Positions 45,681 to 60,510 of a stretch of DNA of 64,000 bases are shown here, in pieces. This DNA comes from Cellulomonas edaphi (GTDB taxonomy: Bacteria; Actinomycetota; Actinomycetes; Actinomycetales; Cellulomonadaceae). The position numbers and the translations under genes were made by a program. Numbering within the stretch: position 1 is the first letter of the stretch; each line of letters begins with the position of its first letter. The DNA is taken from the NCBI RefSeq assembly GCF_030362815.1, contig NZ_JAUCGR010000002.1, forward strand, positions 248,001-312,000, given 5' to 3'. Below the pieces are notes generated by a model that was given only the letters and a program-made list of their open reading frames with translations, ran no database searches and was not told the origin of the DNA.

Positions 45681-45992
45681 TCACCCGAAGCGTGCGACGA
45701 GCGCCTCCACCTGGTGAGGGCCGAGACCACGGACACGCCGGGTCTCCGAGATCCCGATCTCGGACATGATCGCACGGGCCTTGACCTTGCCGACGCCGGG
45801 CAGCGACTCGAGCAGCGAGACGACCTTCAGCTTGCCGATGGTCTCGTCGGCCTGGCCCTGCTTGATCACGTCCGACAACGTGCCCTGCGAGTACTTCAGC
45901 CGGTTCTTGACCTCGGCGCGAGCCTGCCGCGCGACGGCGGCCTTCTGCAGCGCCGCGGCGCGTTGTTCTGGAGTCAGCGGAGGAAGAGCCAC
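45681..45992 (-). CDS. mihF: Integration host factor, actinobacterial type (mIHF)
   Basis: 103 residues beginning MALPPLTPEQRAAALQKAA, the conserved N-terminus of mIHF/sIHF. Two DNA-contact regions are visible: VKNRLKYSQGTLSDVIKQG and the HhH-like LPGVGKVKARAIMSEIGI, ending in RRVRGLGPHQVEALV. It binds and bends DNA and compacts the nucleoid. GTG at 45992 is preferred over GTG 46001 because GGAAGG stands 8 bases before it and the product then matches family N-termini. Confidence 0.95.
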   Translation of the reverse strand: MALPPLTPEQRAAALQKAAVARQARAEVKNRLKYSQGTLSDVIKQGQADETIGKLKVVSLLESLPGVGKVKARAIMSEIGISETRRVRGLGPHQVEALVARFG

Positions 45993-46091
45993 GCGCGTCA
46001 CCTTCCGTCGGTGGTCGGGCGATCCACGGGGCGCGGGACCGTGCTTCCGAACCTAGCGAGCAGTACCCGGGAGGGCAACGCGTACGGGACG

Positions 46092-46117
46092 ATCTGCACA
46101 CACCCGACCTGCACAGA
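46092..46117 (-). repeat. Recurring 11-mer TCTGTGCAGGT with a second imperfect copy
   Basis: On the minus strand TCTGTGCAGGT (46117 to 46107) is followed 4 bases later by TGTGTGCAGAT (46102 to 46092). The exact 11-mer also occurs twice at 17633-17662. Here it sits in the 141-base gap between pyrF and mihF, 100-125 bases upstream of the mihF start. Confidence 0.45.
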
Positions 46118-46133
46118 CGATGCCCGAGGCGCC

Positions 46134-46969
46134 TCAGCGCAGCGCGGCGGCCGCCTCGCTGGAGGCGTCGAGAGCCGCCTTGCGGAGCCCGGCGACGTCT
46201 GGTCCCGCCCGCAGCACCCCGCGCGAGGACGAGGCGAGGACCTGGCGTCTGGCGGGCCCGAACACCGCAGCCAGCTCGTCCGCTCCCGCGCCCTGCGCAC
46301 CGACCCCGGGCGCCAGCAACGGACCGTTGACGGCGCTCAGGTCGGTGCCCGTCCGCGCAGCCGCGTCGCCCACCGTCGCGCCGACCACCAGACCGATCGA
46401 GCCCATGACGGCGGCATCCGCGTTGAGCGCGGCCGCCCGCGCGGCCATGACGGCGGCCACGGACGCGCCCTCCGCCGTGCGCGCGTGCTGCACCTGCGCG
46501 CCCTCGGCGTTCGACGTGAGGCACAGCACGAACAACCCTCGCCCGGAGGAGAGCGCGAGGTCCACCGCGGGGTCGAGCGAGCCGAAGCCCAGGTACGGCG
46601 ACACCGTGAGGGCGTCCCCGGCCAGGGGCGACCCGTCGCGCAGGAACGCGTCGGCGTAGGCGCCCATGGTCGAGCCGATGTCGCCGCGCTTGGCGTCGAC
46701 GACGACGAGCGTGCCGGTCTCGCGTCCCGCCGCGACGACCTCCTCGAGCACCGCGACGCCGGCGGAGCCGTGCCGCTCGAAGAAAGCGGCCTGCGGCTTC
46801 ACGGCCGCGACGCGGCCGCCGACCGCCTCCATGACCGTGCGGGCGAAGCTGCGCAGCCCCGACGCGTCGTCCGGCAGCCCCCAGTCCGCCAGCAGGCTCG
46901 CGTGCGGGTCGATGCCGACGCAGAGCGGGCCGTGCTCGTCCATGGCCGCGGCGAGGCGCTCGCCGAACG

Positions 46970-46973
<4 letters not shown>
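46134..46973 (-). CDS. pyrF: Orotidine-5'-phosphate decarboxylase
   Basis: 279 residues of the type II family (about 280 residues). [34 protein letters not shown] and the catalytic [22 protein letters not shown] are present; [25 protein letters not shown] and [12 protein letters not shown] follow. It makes UMP from OMP, the last step of the pathway. GTG at 46973 overlaps the carB stop as GTGA. Confidence 0.96.
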
Positions 46974-50307
<3,334 letters not shown>

Positions 50308-50308
<1 letters not shown>

Positions 50309-51483
50309 CAGGCGGCACCCTTCTGGGTCATGAGGTCGAGGAAGCGGTCGAAGAGATAGGCGGCGTCGTGCGGGCCTGCCGCGGCCTCGGGGTGGTACTG
50401 GACGGAGAACGCCGGCAGGTCGAGCGCCCGCAGGCCCTCGACCACGTCGTCGTTGAGGTCGACGTGGCTCACCACCACGCGGCCGTAGCGGCCCCCGTCG
50501 TGCGGAGCCGTCGACTCGCCCTCCAGCGGGGCGTCGACCGCGAAGCCGTGGTTGTGGGCCGTGATCTCGACCTTGCCGGTGAGCCGGTCCATGACGGGCT
50601 GGTTGACTCCGCGGTGCCCGTAGCCGAGCTTGTAGGTGCCGTAGCCGAGGGCCCGGCCCAGCAGCTGGTTGCCGTAGCAGATGCCGAAGAACGGGATCTT
50701 GCGGTCCAGCACGTCGCGCAGCAGCTCGATCTCGTGCGTGGCCGCGCTCGGGTCGCCCGGGCCGTTGGAGAAGAAGACCCCGTCCGGCTGGGTGGCCAGC
50801 ACGTCGTCGATCGTCGCGCTCGACGGCAGCACGTGGACGCGCACCCCGCGCTCCGCGAGCCGCTGCGGCGTCATGGCCTTGATGCCCAGGTCGATCGCGG
50901 CGACCACGGCGACGGGCGGCTCCAGCGGCGCACCGTCGGCGCCGAGCGCGTCGACCACGTAGGCCGCGTCGGTCGAGACCTCGCCCGCCAGGTCCGCGCC
51001 CACCATCTGCGGGGCGGCCAGCACCTCGGCGACCAGCTCGTGCGTGCCGCGCCGCTCGCCGTCGCTCCGGACGAGGGCGTCACCGGAGAAGACGCCCGCG
51101 CGCATGACCCCGCGCTCGCGCAGGTGACGGGTCAGCGCTCGGGTGTCGATGCCGCTGATGCCGACGACGCCCTGCGCGCGCAGGTCGTCGTCGAGCGTGC
51201 GGGTGCTGCGCCAGTTCGAGGCGCGGCGCGCGGGGTCGCGCACCACGTACCCGGCGACCCAGATCCGGGCGGACTCCTGGTCGTCGTCGTTCACGCCCGT
51301 GTTGCCGATGTGCGGCGCGGTCATGACCACGATCTGCCGGTGGTACGACGGGTCGGTCAGCGTCTCCTGGTAGCCCGTCATGCCGGTGTTGAAGACGATC
51401 TCGCCGAGGGTGGTTCCGGTGGCGCCGTACGCCTGCCCGGCAAACGTGCGCCCGTCCTCGAGGACCAGGACTGCGTCGGTCAT
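50308..51483 (-). CDS. carA: Carbamoyl-phosphate synthase, small subunit
   Basis: 391 residues. The N-terminal CPSase domain ([42 protein letters not shown]) precedes a class I glutamine amidotransferase with the nucleophile Cys in [16 protein letters not shown], preceded by [11 protein letters not shown], and His/Glu in [11 protein letters not shown]. It passes ammonia from glutamine to CarB. ATG at 51483 overlaps the stop of the small membrane-protein gene (ATGA). Confidence 0.97.
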
Positions 51484-52058
51484 GACTTCTCCTTCGTGCC
51501 GTCGTTCGTGCGGCCGTCCGCGGCTGTGCCGTCGGGCTCCGTGAGACTCGTGCGGTTGATGAGGGCCGTCGCCGCAGCGACCAGGGCCGGGCCGTCGGCC
51601 GCGTGCTTCGGGCGCAGGCCGGTGTCCAGCCCGCGGTCGTCCGTGGGGACCGGTCGCCAGGTCAGCACGACGAGCCCGTCGTTGCCGACCACCTTGCCCG
51701 CGATGCCAGGCGCGTTGCCGACCCCGCGCAGCGCAGCGGCGGGGATGAACACGTCCCTCGTGCCGGAACGGGCGACCAGCACCCCCGACTCGTGGACGCT
51801 CACGCGTGCCTGGCTGCGCACACCCAGGTCCTGCGCCACCACGCGGTCGAGCCAGTCCCCCGCGCGGGTCGTCGAGACGTACACGGCGTCGAACGGGCCC
51901 GCGAGGGCACCGCCCAGGTCCGCGGGGACGGGCGGGAGCTCGCCGACGAGGCCCTCGGTCCGACGACGTCGGTGGTTCCACCCGGCCCGCATCGCCCAGA
52001 GCACCAGCACGACGAGCGCGAGGAGGACGACCACCGAGACTGCCTCGCGGGCGGTCAC
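51480..52058 (-). CDS. Membrane protein of the pyr operon (Rv1382-like)
   Basis: 192 residues. One N-terminal membrane helix (about 7-22, [17 protein letters not shown]) is followed by a basic stop-transfer (NHRRRRTEG) and a soluble beta-rich domain: [59 protein letters not shown], which resembles a PH-like fold. A similar gene (Rv1382) sits between pyrC and carA in Mycobacterium. Role unknown. GTG at 52058 and the stop at 51480 overlap both neighbours by four bases, so it is made with the pathway enzymes. Confidence 0.85.
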   Translation of the reverse strand: MTAREAVSVVVLLALVVLVLWAMRAGWNHRRRRTEGLVGELPPVPADLGGALAGPFDAVYVSTTRAGDWLDRVVAQDLGVRSQARVSVHESGVLVARSGTRDVFIPAAALRGVGNAPGIAGKVVGNDGLVVLTWRPVPTDDRGLDTGLRPKHAADGPALVAAATALINRTSLTEPDGTAADGRTNDGTKEKS

Positions 52059-53370
52059 CAGCGCACCACCACGTCCTCGTCGCACGACGTGCCGTCGAGC
52101 ACGGTCGCGCGGCCGCGCAGGAAGGTCGCGACGATGCACCCGGACAGGTCCCGACCGCGGAATGGCGAGTTGCCCGACTTGGTCGCCTGCTCCTCGGGGT
52201 TGATCACCCGCCGCGCGGCGGGGTCCACCAGCACCAGGTTGGCGGGCTCACCGACGGCGATCGGCCGGCCGTGGTCCGAGACCCGCCCGATCCGTGCGGG
52301 CGCTTCCGAGAGGACGCGGGCCACGTCGGTCCAGGTCATCCGGCCGGTGTCGACCATCGTCTCCTGGACCACGGACAGGGCCGTCTCAAGACCGGTCATG
52401 CCGAACGCCGCCGCGGCCCACTCGCAGTCCTTGTCCTCGCGCGTGTGCGGCGCGTGGTCGGTCGCGACGATGTCGATGGTGCCGTCCGCGAGCCCGGCCC
52501 GGACCGCCTCGACGTCGCGCTGCGTCCGCAGCGGCGGGTTCACCTTGAACGTGGGGTCGTAGCCCCGCGCGAGCTCGTCGGTGAGGATCAGGTGGTGCGG
52601 CGTCACCTCGGCGGTGACGTCGATGCCCCGCGACTTGGCCCAGCGGATGATCTCCACGGACCCCGCGGTGGACAGGTGGCACACGTGCAGGCGCGAGCCC
52701 ACGTGCTCGGCGAGGAGCACGTCGCGGGCGATGATCGCCTCCTCGGCGACCGCGGGCCAGCCGGCCAGCCCCAGCTCGGCCGACACCACGCCCTCGTGCA
52801 TCTGCGCGTTCTCGGTGAGCCGCGGCTCCTGCGCGTGCTGTGCGACCACGCCGTCGAACGCCTTGACGTACTCGAGCGCGCGGCGCATGAGGACCGGGTC
52901 GTGCACGCACTTGCCGTCGTCGGAGAACACCCGCACCTGCGCGCGCGACTCCGCCATGGCGCCGAGCTCCGCGAGCCGCTCGCCCTCGAGACCCACCGTC
53001 ACGGCACCCACCGGGTGGACGTCGACCCAGCCGGCGTCGCGACCCAGCCGCCACACCTGCTCGACGACGCCCGCGGTGTCCTGCGTGGGCGTCGTGTTCG
53101 CCATCGCGTGCACGGCGGTGAACCCGCCGAGGGCCGCCGCGCGGGTCCCCGTGCGGATGGTCTCGGCGTCCTCGCGACCCGGCTCGCGCAGGTGCGTGTG
53201 CAGGTCGACGAGCCCGGGCAGCAGCACCAGGCCGCGGCCGTCGATCACCGTCGCGTCGTCGTCGGACACCTCGGGACCGATCGCCGCGACGACGCCGTCC
53301 GCCAGCAGGACGGTGGTGCGGTCGCCACCGTAGGGCGCCACGTCGCGCAGCAGATACTTCCGGCCGGTGC

Positions 53371-53374
<4 letters not shown>
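52055..53374 (-). CDS. pyrC: Dihydroorotase
   Basis: 439 residues, the type I (long) form. Metal ligands are in [16 protein letters not shown] and in [19 protein letters not shown]; the active-site loop and final ligand are in [22 protein letters not shown]. It cyclises carbamoyl-aspartate to dihydroorotate. GTG at 53374 overlaps the pyrB stop (GTGA). Confidence 0.96.
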
Positions 53375-55031
<1,657 letters not shown>

Positions 55032-55077
55032 TCAGCCGCTCACCTTACCGTGCTGGGCACGGGTGGCCCCTGCCGTC

Positions 55078-55857
55078 TCAGGTGCGACGTCGCTCACGTC
55101 GACCGACCACGGCGGTGCCGTCGACCTCCTCGTCGCGTACGACCGTCGCGAGGAGCCCGGCGGCCTCGACGAGCGCCACCGTCACGGGCGCCTGCCGCTC
55201 GCTCGTCTCGATCACGAGCACTCCCCCGGGCGCGAGCCACGCGGGCACCGCGGCGGTGATCCGCCGGTGCAGCTCCAGGCCGTCGGCGCCGCCGTCGAGC
55301 GCGATCCGGTGCTCGTGGTCGCGCGCCTCAGGCGGCATGAGCGCGATCGCGCCGGTCGGGACGTACGGCGCGTTGACCACGACGACGTCGATCCGGCCGC
55401 GCAACGCGTCCGGCACCGCGTCGAACAGGTCGCCGTGGTGCACGCGCTCGGCCGGGAGGTTGCGACGCGCGCACGCCACCGCGTCGGGGTCGAGGTCGGC
55501 GGCGTGCACCTCGGCGGCCGGCACGCGCCGAGCGATCGCGGCACCCAGCGCTCCCGACCCGCAGCACAGGTCGAGGACCACCGCCCCGTCGCGCACCAGC
55601 GCGGCCGCCGCGGTGACGAGAACCTGCGAACGTCGTCGCGGGACGAAGACGCCCGGCGCGACGCGGACGCGCATCCCGTCGAAGGCGGCCCAGCCGAGCA
55701 CCTGCTCGAGGGGCTCGCCCGCGACGCGGCGCTCGACCAGGCGGTCCAGTGCCGCACCGGTGAGCCCGGTGTCGAGCAGGAGCGCCGCCTCGTCCTCCGC
55801 GAACACGCATCCGGCACGCCTCAGCCGCGCGGCGAGCGAGCCCGTGTCGAGATCCAC
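55078..55857 (-). CDS. Putative protein N5-glutamine methyltransferase (PrmC-like)
   Basis: 259 residues. The SAM site is VVLDLCCGSGALGAAIA; VHAADLDPDAVACARRNL follows. The catalytic NPPY motif of PrmC/HemK appears as NAPYVPTGAIALMPPEARDHE, typical of a separate PrmC-like subgroup. It may methylate glutamine in a protein, but its target is unknown; the true PrmC is probably elsewhere. GTG at 55857. It may read through to pyrR, 94 bases on, although the latter has its own leader. Confidence 0.88.
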   Translation of the reverse strand: MDLDTGSLAARLRRAGCVFAEDEAALLLDTGLTGAALDRLVERRVAGEPLEQVLGWAAFDGMRVRVAPGVFVPRRRSQVLVTAAAALVRDGAVVLDLCCGSGALGAAIARRVPAAEVHAADLDPDAVACARRNLPAERVHHGDLFDAVPDALRGRIDVVVVNAPYVPTGAIALMPPEARDHEHRIALDGGADGLELHRRITAAVPAWLAPGGVLVIETSERQAPVTVALVEAAGLLATVVRDEEVDGTAVVGRRERRRT

Positions 55858-55913
55858 TCCACGACGCTACCCGTGGACGCGTGTCACCCGGATGCCACGT
55901 CAGGTTGTCCACG

Positions 55914-58211
55914 ATGCGTGCCGATGTCCCGTTCGTGCTCGGGACTGTGCCCATGTGGGTCACGATGGTGCAGCTGTTGACTGCTGGCCTCGTGGGCGGC
56001 TTCTGCCTGCTCCAGTGGATCTGGTGGCGCGGTGAGCGTCGCCGTGCCGGCGCCGAGTGGGCCCTGGTGTGGTCGGCCGACATCGCGCTGCTGCTCCTCG
56101 CGGGCGGCCTCTTCGCGTTCACGGACCCGGGTCCGCTGCAGGACGCCCTGCAGTTCGCGCACACCCAGCTCGTCGGTGCCTTCATGCTCCTGGCGATCCC
56201 CGCGACGCGCGCGTTCGCCGACGGCCCCGCGACGCGGTGGTGGGTGGCGCTGTCCAGCACCCTGCTGCTGGCGGGCGCCGCGGCGTGGTGGTGGCACCCC
56301 ACGTCGCCGCGCGCCGGCGAGGACGCGGTCGTGACCAGCGTCCTCGTCGCCGTCGCCCTGATCTCCGTGGCCTACGTGGTGGCGTGCATCGGCCCGCAGA
56401 AGGTCAGCCGACTGGGCACGCTGCTGGTGCTCGCGGGAGCCGAGTCCCTCGCCATGCTCACCGCCGGCGGGGTGGTGCAGGACGAGTCCATCAGCGCGAT
56501 GCTCGTCGCCCTGTGGTCGATCCCGCTCGGCTTCGCGCTCGGCACCCTGGCCCTCGTGCGCCTGCGCCAGGCGCAGCGGGTCGCGCGCCAGCGCCACCTC
56601 ATGCGGGACGCCACCGCGCGGCTGGCCAACGCGGCGTGGTTCGCCCGCGACGCCGACAGCCTGCTCCACCGGGCGCGCGAAGAGGCCCGCGCGGTCCTCG
56701 CGGACCCGCAGATCGAGGGCTCCCTGCGCCCCATCTCGCACGACCGGTTCGTCACCGAGCTCTACTCCCCCCGCGAGCACACCGCGCTCGAGCGCACCTT
56801 CCTGGTCGACCTCGCGCAGATCGTCTCCGCGGCCGCCGAGAGGTACGGCCTGACGTCACGCCTCGAGCGCACGGCGTACGCCGACCCGCTGACCCGCCTG
56901 CCCAACCGCCGCGCGGTCGACAAGCACCTCCTCGACGTCCTGGAGCGCGCGAACGTGGAGCGCACGCGCGTGTCGCTCGTGTACTGCGACCTGGACGGCT
57001 TCAAGCGGTTCAACGACCTGCACGGCCACGAGGGCGGCGACGCCGTGCTCGTCCGCGTCGCCGACCACCTGCGCGGGCTCGTGCAGGGCGACGCCGACCG
57101 GTTCGTGGGCCGGCTCGGCGGCGACGAGTTCGTCGTCGTGATCTCCCGCGCGCCGCAGGACGTCGACCTCGTCGCCCTCGCGCGCAGCCTGCGCGACGGG
57201 TTCGTCGACTGCAGCGTCGGCGCCCGGGCCGCACGCCTGTCCGTCGGCGTCGCCACGTGGGTGCCGGGCGACGTGGTCGACCCCGACGCGCTCATGCGCC
57301 ACGCGGACACCGCGATGATGGAGGCCAAGCGCTCGCGCAGCGGCTTCCGCGTCTACGACCGCGCGCTGCGGCGGCGGGTCGACGCCGCCCGACACCACCG
57401 CGCCGCGCTCGAGGCGGCCGTCGCCGAGGACCACTTCACGGCGTACTTCCAGCCGATCGTCGACGCGCGCACGCTCGAGGTCCTCCAGGTCGAGGCCCTC
57501 GCGCGCTGGGACGACCACGGCCAGCTGCTGCTGCCGTCGGACTGGCTCGACGTCGCCGAGGAGACGGGCCTGATCGTGCCGATCGGCGCCTCGATGCTCA
57601 CGCAGTCGCGCCGGGCCTTGGACAGGTTCCAGATCCCCGTCGCCGTGAACCTCTCCGCGCGCCAGCTGGCCGAGCCCGACGCGCTCGAGCAGATCGAGGC
57701 CGCGTGGGGCGACACCTACTGGGAGCACCTGACGCTCGAGATCACGGAGAGCGCCCTGGTGCGGACGGGCCCGGCCGTGCCGCTGCTCTCCGAGCTGCGC
57801 GCGCGGGGCGCACGGATCGCGGTCGACGACTTCGGCACGGGCTACTCCTCGCTCGCGCGACTGTCACGGCTGCCCGTCGACGTCCTCAAGATCGACCGCT
57901 CGTTCGTCCGCGAGATCGGCACTGACCGCGGGGCCTCCGTGGTGCGCACGATCCTCGACCTGGCGGCCGTGCACGGGCTCGACGTCGTCGCGGAGGGCGT
58001 CGAGCGCTCGTCGGACCTGGCCACGCTGGTGGACCTGGGCGTCCGCCGGGTCCAGGGCAACTTCCTGGGCCGGGCCGCGGCCACCCTCCCGATCCGCGGC
58101 CCGCGGCCCGGAACGGGCGCGTGGCACGCGCAGCGGCCCCTGCGCGCGGTGCCCACGCAGGCTCGCGGGCCCCAGACCGGTCCCCTCACGGTGGTGCACC
58201 ACCTGGCGTGA
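55914..58211 (+). CDS. Membrane-bound GGDEF-EAL cyclic-di-GMP enzyme
   Basis: 765 residues. About seven N-terminal membrane segments (residues 10-215) form a sensor region, followed by a coiled linker. The GGDEF domain has GGDEF intact at 402-406, so it can make c-di-GMP; the inhibitory RxxD site is absent (DADR at that place). The EAL domain keeps EAL (527-529), NLSARQL, EITES, DDFGTGYSSL, LKIDRSF, EGVER and VQGNFLG, so it should also degrade it. Start 55914 (ATG) is one choice; 55953 is possible, without a clear ribosome site at either. Its terminator is shared with nusB. Confidence 0.92.
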   Translation: MRADVPFVLGTVPMWVTMVQLLTAGLVGGFCLLQWIWWRGERRRAGAEWALVWSADIALLLLAGGLFAFTDPGPLQDALQFAHTQLVGAFMLLAIPATRAFADGPATRWWVALSSTLLLAGAAAWWWHPTSPRAGEDAVVTSVLVAVALISVAYVVACIGPQKVSRLGTLLVLAGAESLAMLTAGGVVQDESISAMLVALWSIPLGFALGTLALVRLRQAQRVARQRHLMRDATARLANAAWFARDADSLLHRAREEARAVLADPQIEGSLRPISHDRFVTELYSPREHTALERTFLVDLAQIVSAAAERYGLTSRLERTAYADPLTRLPNRRAVDKHLLDVLERANVERTRVSLVYCDLDGFKRFNDLHGHEGGDAVLVRVADHLRGLVQGDADRFVGRLGGDEFVVVISRAPQDVDLVALARSLRDGFVDCSVGARAARLSVGVATWVPGDVVDPDALMRHADTAMMEAKRSRSGFRVYDRALRRRVDAARHHRAALEAAVAEDHFTAYFQPIVDARTLEVLQVEALARWDDHGQLLLPSDWLDVAEETGLIVPIGASMLTQSRRALDRFQIPVAVNLSARQLAEPDALEQIEAAWGDTYWEHLTLEITESALVRTGPAVPLLSELRARGARIAVDDFGTGYSSLARLSRLPVDVLKIDRSFVREIGTDRGASVVRTILDLAAVHGLDVVAEGVERSSDLATLVDLGVRRVQGNFLGRAAATLPIRGPRPGTGAWHAQRPLRAVPTQARGPQTGPLTVVHHLA

Positions 58212-58237
58212 CCCGGTCCCCGGCGCTGTCCGGACAT

Positions 58238-58269
58238 GACGAAGCCCCCGCCGCGGCGGGGGCTTCGTC
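58238..58269. terminator. Bidirectional hairpin terminator between GGDEF-EAL gene and nusB
   Basis: A perfect palindrome with 16-base arms: GACGAAGCCCCCGCCG (58238-58253) and CGGCGGGGGCTTCGTC (58254-58269). It lies 26 bases past the stop of the c-di-GMP gene and 8 bases past the nusB stop, so it can end transcription from both sides. Confidence 0.88.
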
Positions 58270-58277
58270 GTTGCGGC

Positions 58278-58694
58278 TCAGGCGAGCAGCGTCGGCTTCA
58301 GGTCGACGATCCGGCCCAGCAGGCCGTTGACGAACGCGGGCGACTCGTCGGTCGACAGCGAGCGGGCCAGCTCCACGGCCTCGTCCACCGCGACTGCGTC
58401 GGGCACGTCGTCGTTGAACAGGATCTCCCACGTGCCGAGGCGCAGCAGCGCGCGGTCCACGGCGGGCATCCGCTCGATGGTCCAGCCGTGCGCGTGCGTG
58501 GCGAGCAGCTCGTCGATCCGCTCCTGCTCCGCGACCACACCCTCGACCAGCTCGACCGAGTACTCGGGCAGGGCGGTCTCGGCGCCGGGCTGCGCGATGC
58601 GCTGCGCGAGCAGGTCCACGGGCGCGAGGCCGCGCTGGTCCGCCTCGAACAGCACGTCGAGCGCCCGCTTGCGGGCCTTGGTCCGTGCCGCCAC
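58278..58694 (-). CDS. nusB: Transcription antitermination factor NusB
   Basis: 138 residues, all-helical. RTKARKRALDVLFEADQRG begins the fold; YSVELVEGVVAEQERIDELL, MPAVDRALLRLGTWEILF and AVAVDEAVELARSLSTDESPAFVNGLLGRI are typical. With NusE it binds boxA RNA for rRNA antitermination. GTG at 58694 follows the efp stop by 1 base; the efp-nusB order is conserved in actinobacteria. Confidence 0.95.
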   Translation of the reverse strand: MAARTKARKRALDVLFEADQRGLAPVDLLAQRIAQPGAETALPEYSVELVEGVVAEQERIDELLATHAHGWTIERMPAVDRALLRLGTWEILFNDDVPDAVAVDEAVELARSLSTDESPAFVNGLLGRIVDLKPTLLA

Positions 58695-58695
58695 G

Positions 58696-59259
58696 TCAGT
58701 CGTTCACGCGGCCGAGGTAGCTCCCGTCGCGGGTGTCCACCTTGACCTTGGTGTTCGACTCGAGGAACAGCGGCACTTGGATCTCGTAGCCGGTCTCGAG
58801 CGTGGCCGGCTTGGTCCCGGCCGACGACCGGTCACCCTGCAGGCCGGGCTCGGTGTAGGTGACCTCGAGGATCACCGACGGCGGCAGCTCGACGTACAGC
58901 GGCGCGCCCTCGTTGGTGGCGACCATGGCGTTCTGGTTCTCCAGGAGGAAGTGGGCGACGTCGCCGACCGTGGCCTCCGGGATGTGCATCTGGTCGTACG
59001 TGTCCGTGTCCATGAACACGAAGTCGGTGCCGTCCTTGTACAGGTACTGCATGTCGCGCTTGTCGACGTTGGCCGTCTCGACCTTCAGGCCGGCGTTGAA
59101 CGTGCGGTCGACGACCTTGCCGGACAGGACGTTCTTGAGCTTGGTGCGGACGAACGCGCCACCCTTGCCGGGCTTGACGTGCTGGAACTCGATGACGGTC
59201 CAGAGCTGGCCGTCGATCTTCAGCACGGTGCCGTTCTTCAGGTCGTTGGTGGTCGCCAC
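58696..59259 (-). CDS. efp: Elongation factor P
   Basis: 187 residues, three-domain EF-P. Domain 1 has [19 protein letters not shown] with Lys32 at the loop tip that reaches the peptidyl-transfer centre; TETVAN-like [25 protein letters not shown] and [28 protein letters not shown] complete it. It relieves ribosome stalling at polyproline. GTG at 59259. The KPGKGG loop is of the actinobacterial type that works without the E. coli lysine modification, as far as known. Confidence 0.97.
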   Translation of the reverse strand: MATTNDLKNGTVLKIDGQLWTVIEFQHVKPGKGGAFVRTKLKNVLSGKVVDRTFNAGLKVETANVDKRDMQYLYKDGTDFVFMDTDTYDQMHIPEATVGDVAHFLLENQNAMVATNEGAPLYVELPPSVILEVTYTEPGLQGDRSSAGTKPATLETGYEIQVPLFLESNTKVKVDTRDGSYLGRVND

Positions 59260-59293
59260 GATCCGTCGCTTCCTGTCGGGGAGTGTGTTGTCC

Positions 59294-59325
59294 TCTGCGC
59301 CGGCGCACGCGCGCCGGTCCGCAGA
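59294..59325. terminator. GC-rich hairpin upstream of efp
   Basis: TCTGCG (59294-59299) pairs with CGCAGA (59320-59325), and inside it CCGGCGC (59300-59306) with GCGCCGG (59311-59317). It lies 56 bases past the stop of the small membrane-protein gene and 35 bases before efp. It may end the satD unit or be part of the efp leader. Confidence 0.45.
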
Positions 59326-59380
59326 CCGCCGACCATCGTACCCGCCCGCTCTGGCCCCGGGCGCCGGACCGGTTTGCCCG

Positions 59381-59758
59381 TCAGGAGAGCAGCGCGCGGG
59401 CGCCGACGCCGACCGCGGCGCTGAACACCAGGGAGGCGAGCGTGCCGATGACGAACCGCTCCGACGCGCCGGGGTTCTCGCGCAGCTCGGGGAAGCGACC
59501 CAGGCCCTTGACCGCGACGACCACGGCGATGCCGGCGGACTCGTCGAGCAGGACGCACATGGTCACCGCGAGACGCTCGAGGATGCCGATCCAGGTCCCG
59601 CCGCGCAGCGAGGCGATGGCCTGCGTCCCCTCGGGGCCGTCCCCCGCGGGCTCCCCCGCGTCGTCGGACCGCGACGCGAGCCGCAGCACGCCGCGCACCA
59701 CGAGCCAGCCCCCCGCCGCGGAGACGAGCAGGGCGACGATCACGATGAGCGCGGGCAC
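59381..59758 (-). CDS. Small membrane protein, DUF3307 C-terminus-like
   Basis: 125 residues. One N-terminal helix (4-24, [21 protein letters not shown]), a charged Gly/Asp linker, then [62 protein letters not shown] with two helices. The GILER... / K..GRFPEL / E.FVIGTL pattern resembles the C-terminal membrane portion of DUF3307 proteins. DUF3307 genes are often next to satD genes, and here a SatD-family gene lies directly upstream. Function unknown. Confidence 0.72.
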   Translation of the reverse strand: MPALIVIVALLVSAAGGWLVVRGVLRLASRSDDAGEPAGDGPEGTQAIASLRGGTWIGILERLAVTMCVLLDESAGIAVVVAVKGLGRFPELRENPGASERFVIGTLASLVFSAAVGVGARALLS

Positions 59759-59861
59759 GGCACTCCTTCCGGGCAGGGCGGTCTCGGGTCCGGCACGCGG
59801 TCGCCCGCGGCCCGGCCTCGATCGTGGCCGAAGGCCGGCGCCCCGTCCATCCGACGTGCCG

Positions 59862-60494
59862 TCACGCGGGACGCTCTCCCGCGGCGAGAGCCAGCAGCCG
59901 CACGGCGGCCGAGCGTGCCGCGATCTCCTCGGCCCACAGCGCCGTGCGCAGCCGCTTGCTCACGGCCTGCTGCGAGATGCCGAGGCGCTCGGCGACGTCC
60001 TCCTGCCGCAGCCCGGCCTCGGCCATGGCGTCCACCACCTGCCACCCCTGCTCCGAGCGTCGTGCGGCCGTCGCCGCCGCGAGCACCAGCACGGCCTCCG
60101 CGTCGCGGCCGGCGCCGTCGTCGACCGCGCGCACCGCCAGCGCCACGGACCGGCTGCGGCTCTTCGCGGCCTCGACCGCCGTGCGCGCGAGGATGAACGC
60201 CGCACCGGAACCCGCGCGTGCCGACTCGGGCAAGGGTTCGTCGACCGGTCCGGCGCCGATCCCCACGGACCACCCGCCGTCCCTGGCGACGCTCAGGGCG
60301 AGGTCCACGACGACCCGGGGGTCGTCGAGCACGGCCTGGACCTCGTCGCCCACGGTGCGCTCGAACGGGCGCACCACGGCCGCGCCCGTCGGGTCGGCGC
60401 GCTCGAGGAGCGCGGCCAGGCGGGCGAGGAAGTCCTCGACCCGGTCGCCGTGGATGCGGGAGCCGCGCTGGTCGATGGTGAGGGCGTAGGGCAT
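59862..60494 (-). CDS. SatD family protein
   Basis: 210 residues. The N-terminal core MPYALTIDQRGSRIHGDRVEDFL...RTVGDEVQAVL matches SatD-family proteins (ALTIDQRGSR and GDEVQ are landmarks). The C-terminus is a clear helix-turn-helix: LRQEDVAERLGISQQAVSKRLRTALW. The role of the family is unsettled. ATG at 60494 is preferred over GTG 60521 because a perfect inverted repeat (60511-60527) fits better as a promoter element just upstream than as coding sequence; neither start has a good ribosome site. Confidence 0.82.
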   Translation of the reverse strand: MPYALTIDQRGSRIHGDRVEDFLARLAALLERADPTGAAVVRPFERTVGDEVQAVLDDPRVVVDLALSVARDGGWSVGIGAGPVDEPLPESARAGSGAAFILARTAVEAAKSRSRSVALAVRAVDDGAGRDAEAVLVLAAATAARRSEQGWQVVDAMAEAGLRQEDVAERLGISQQAVSKRLRTALWAEEIAARSAAVRLLALAAGERPA

Positions 60495-60510
60495 CGCACA
60501 ATCATGCACG

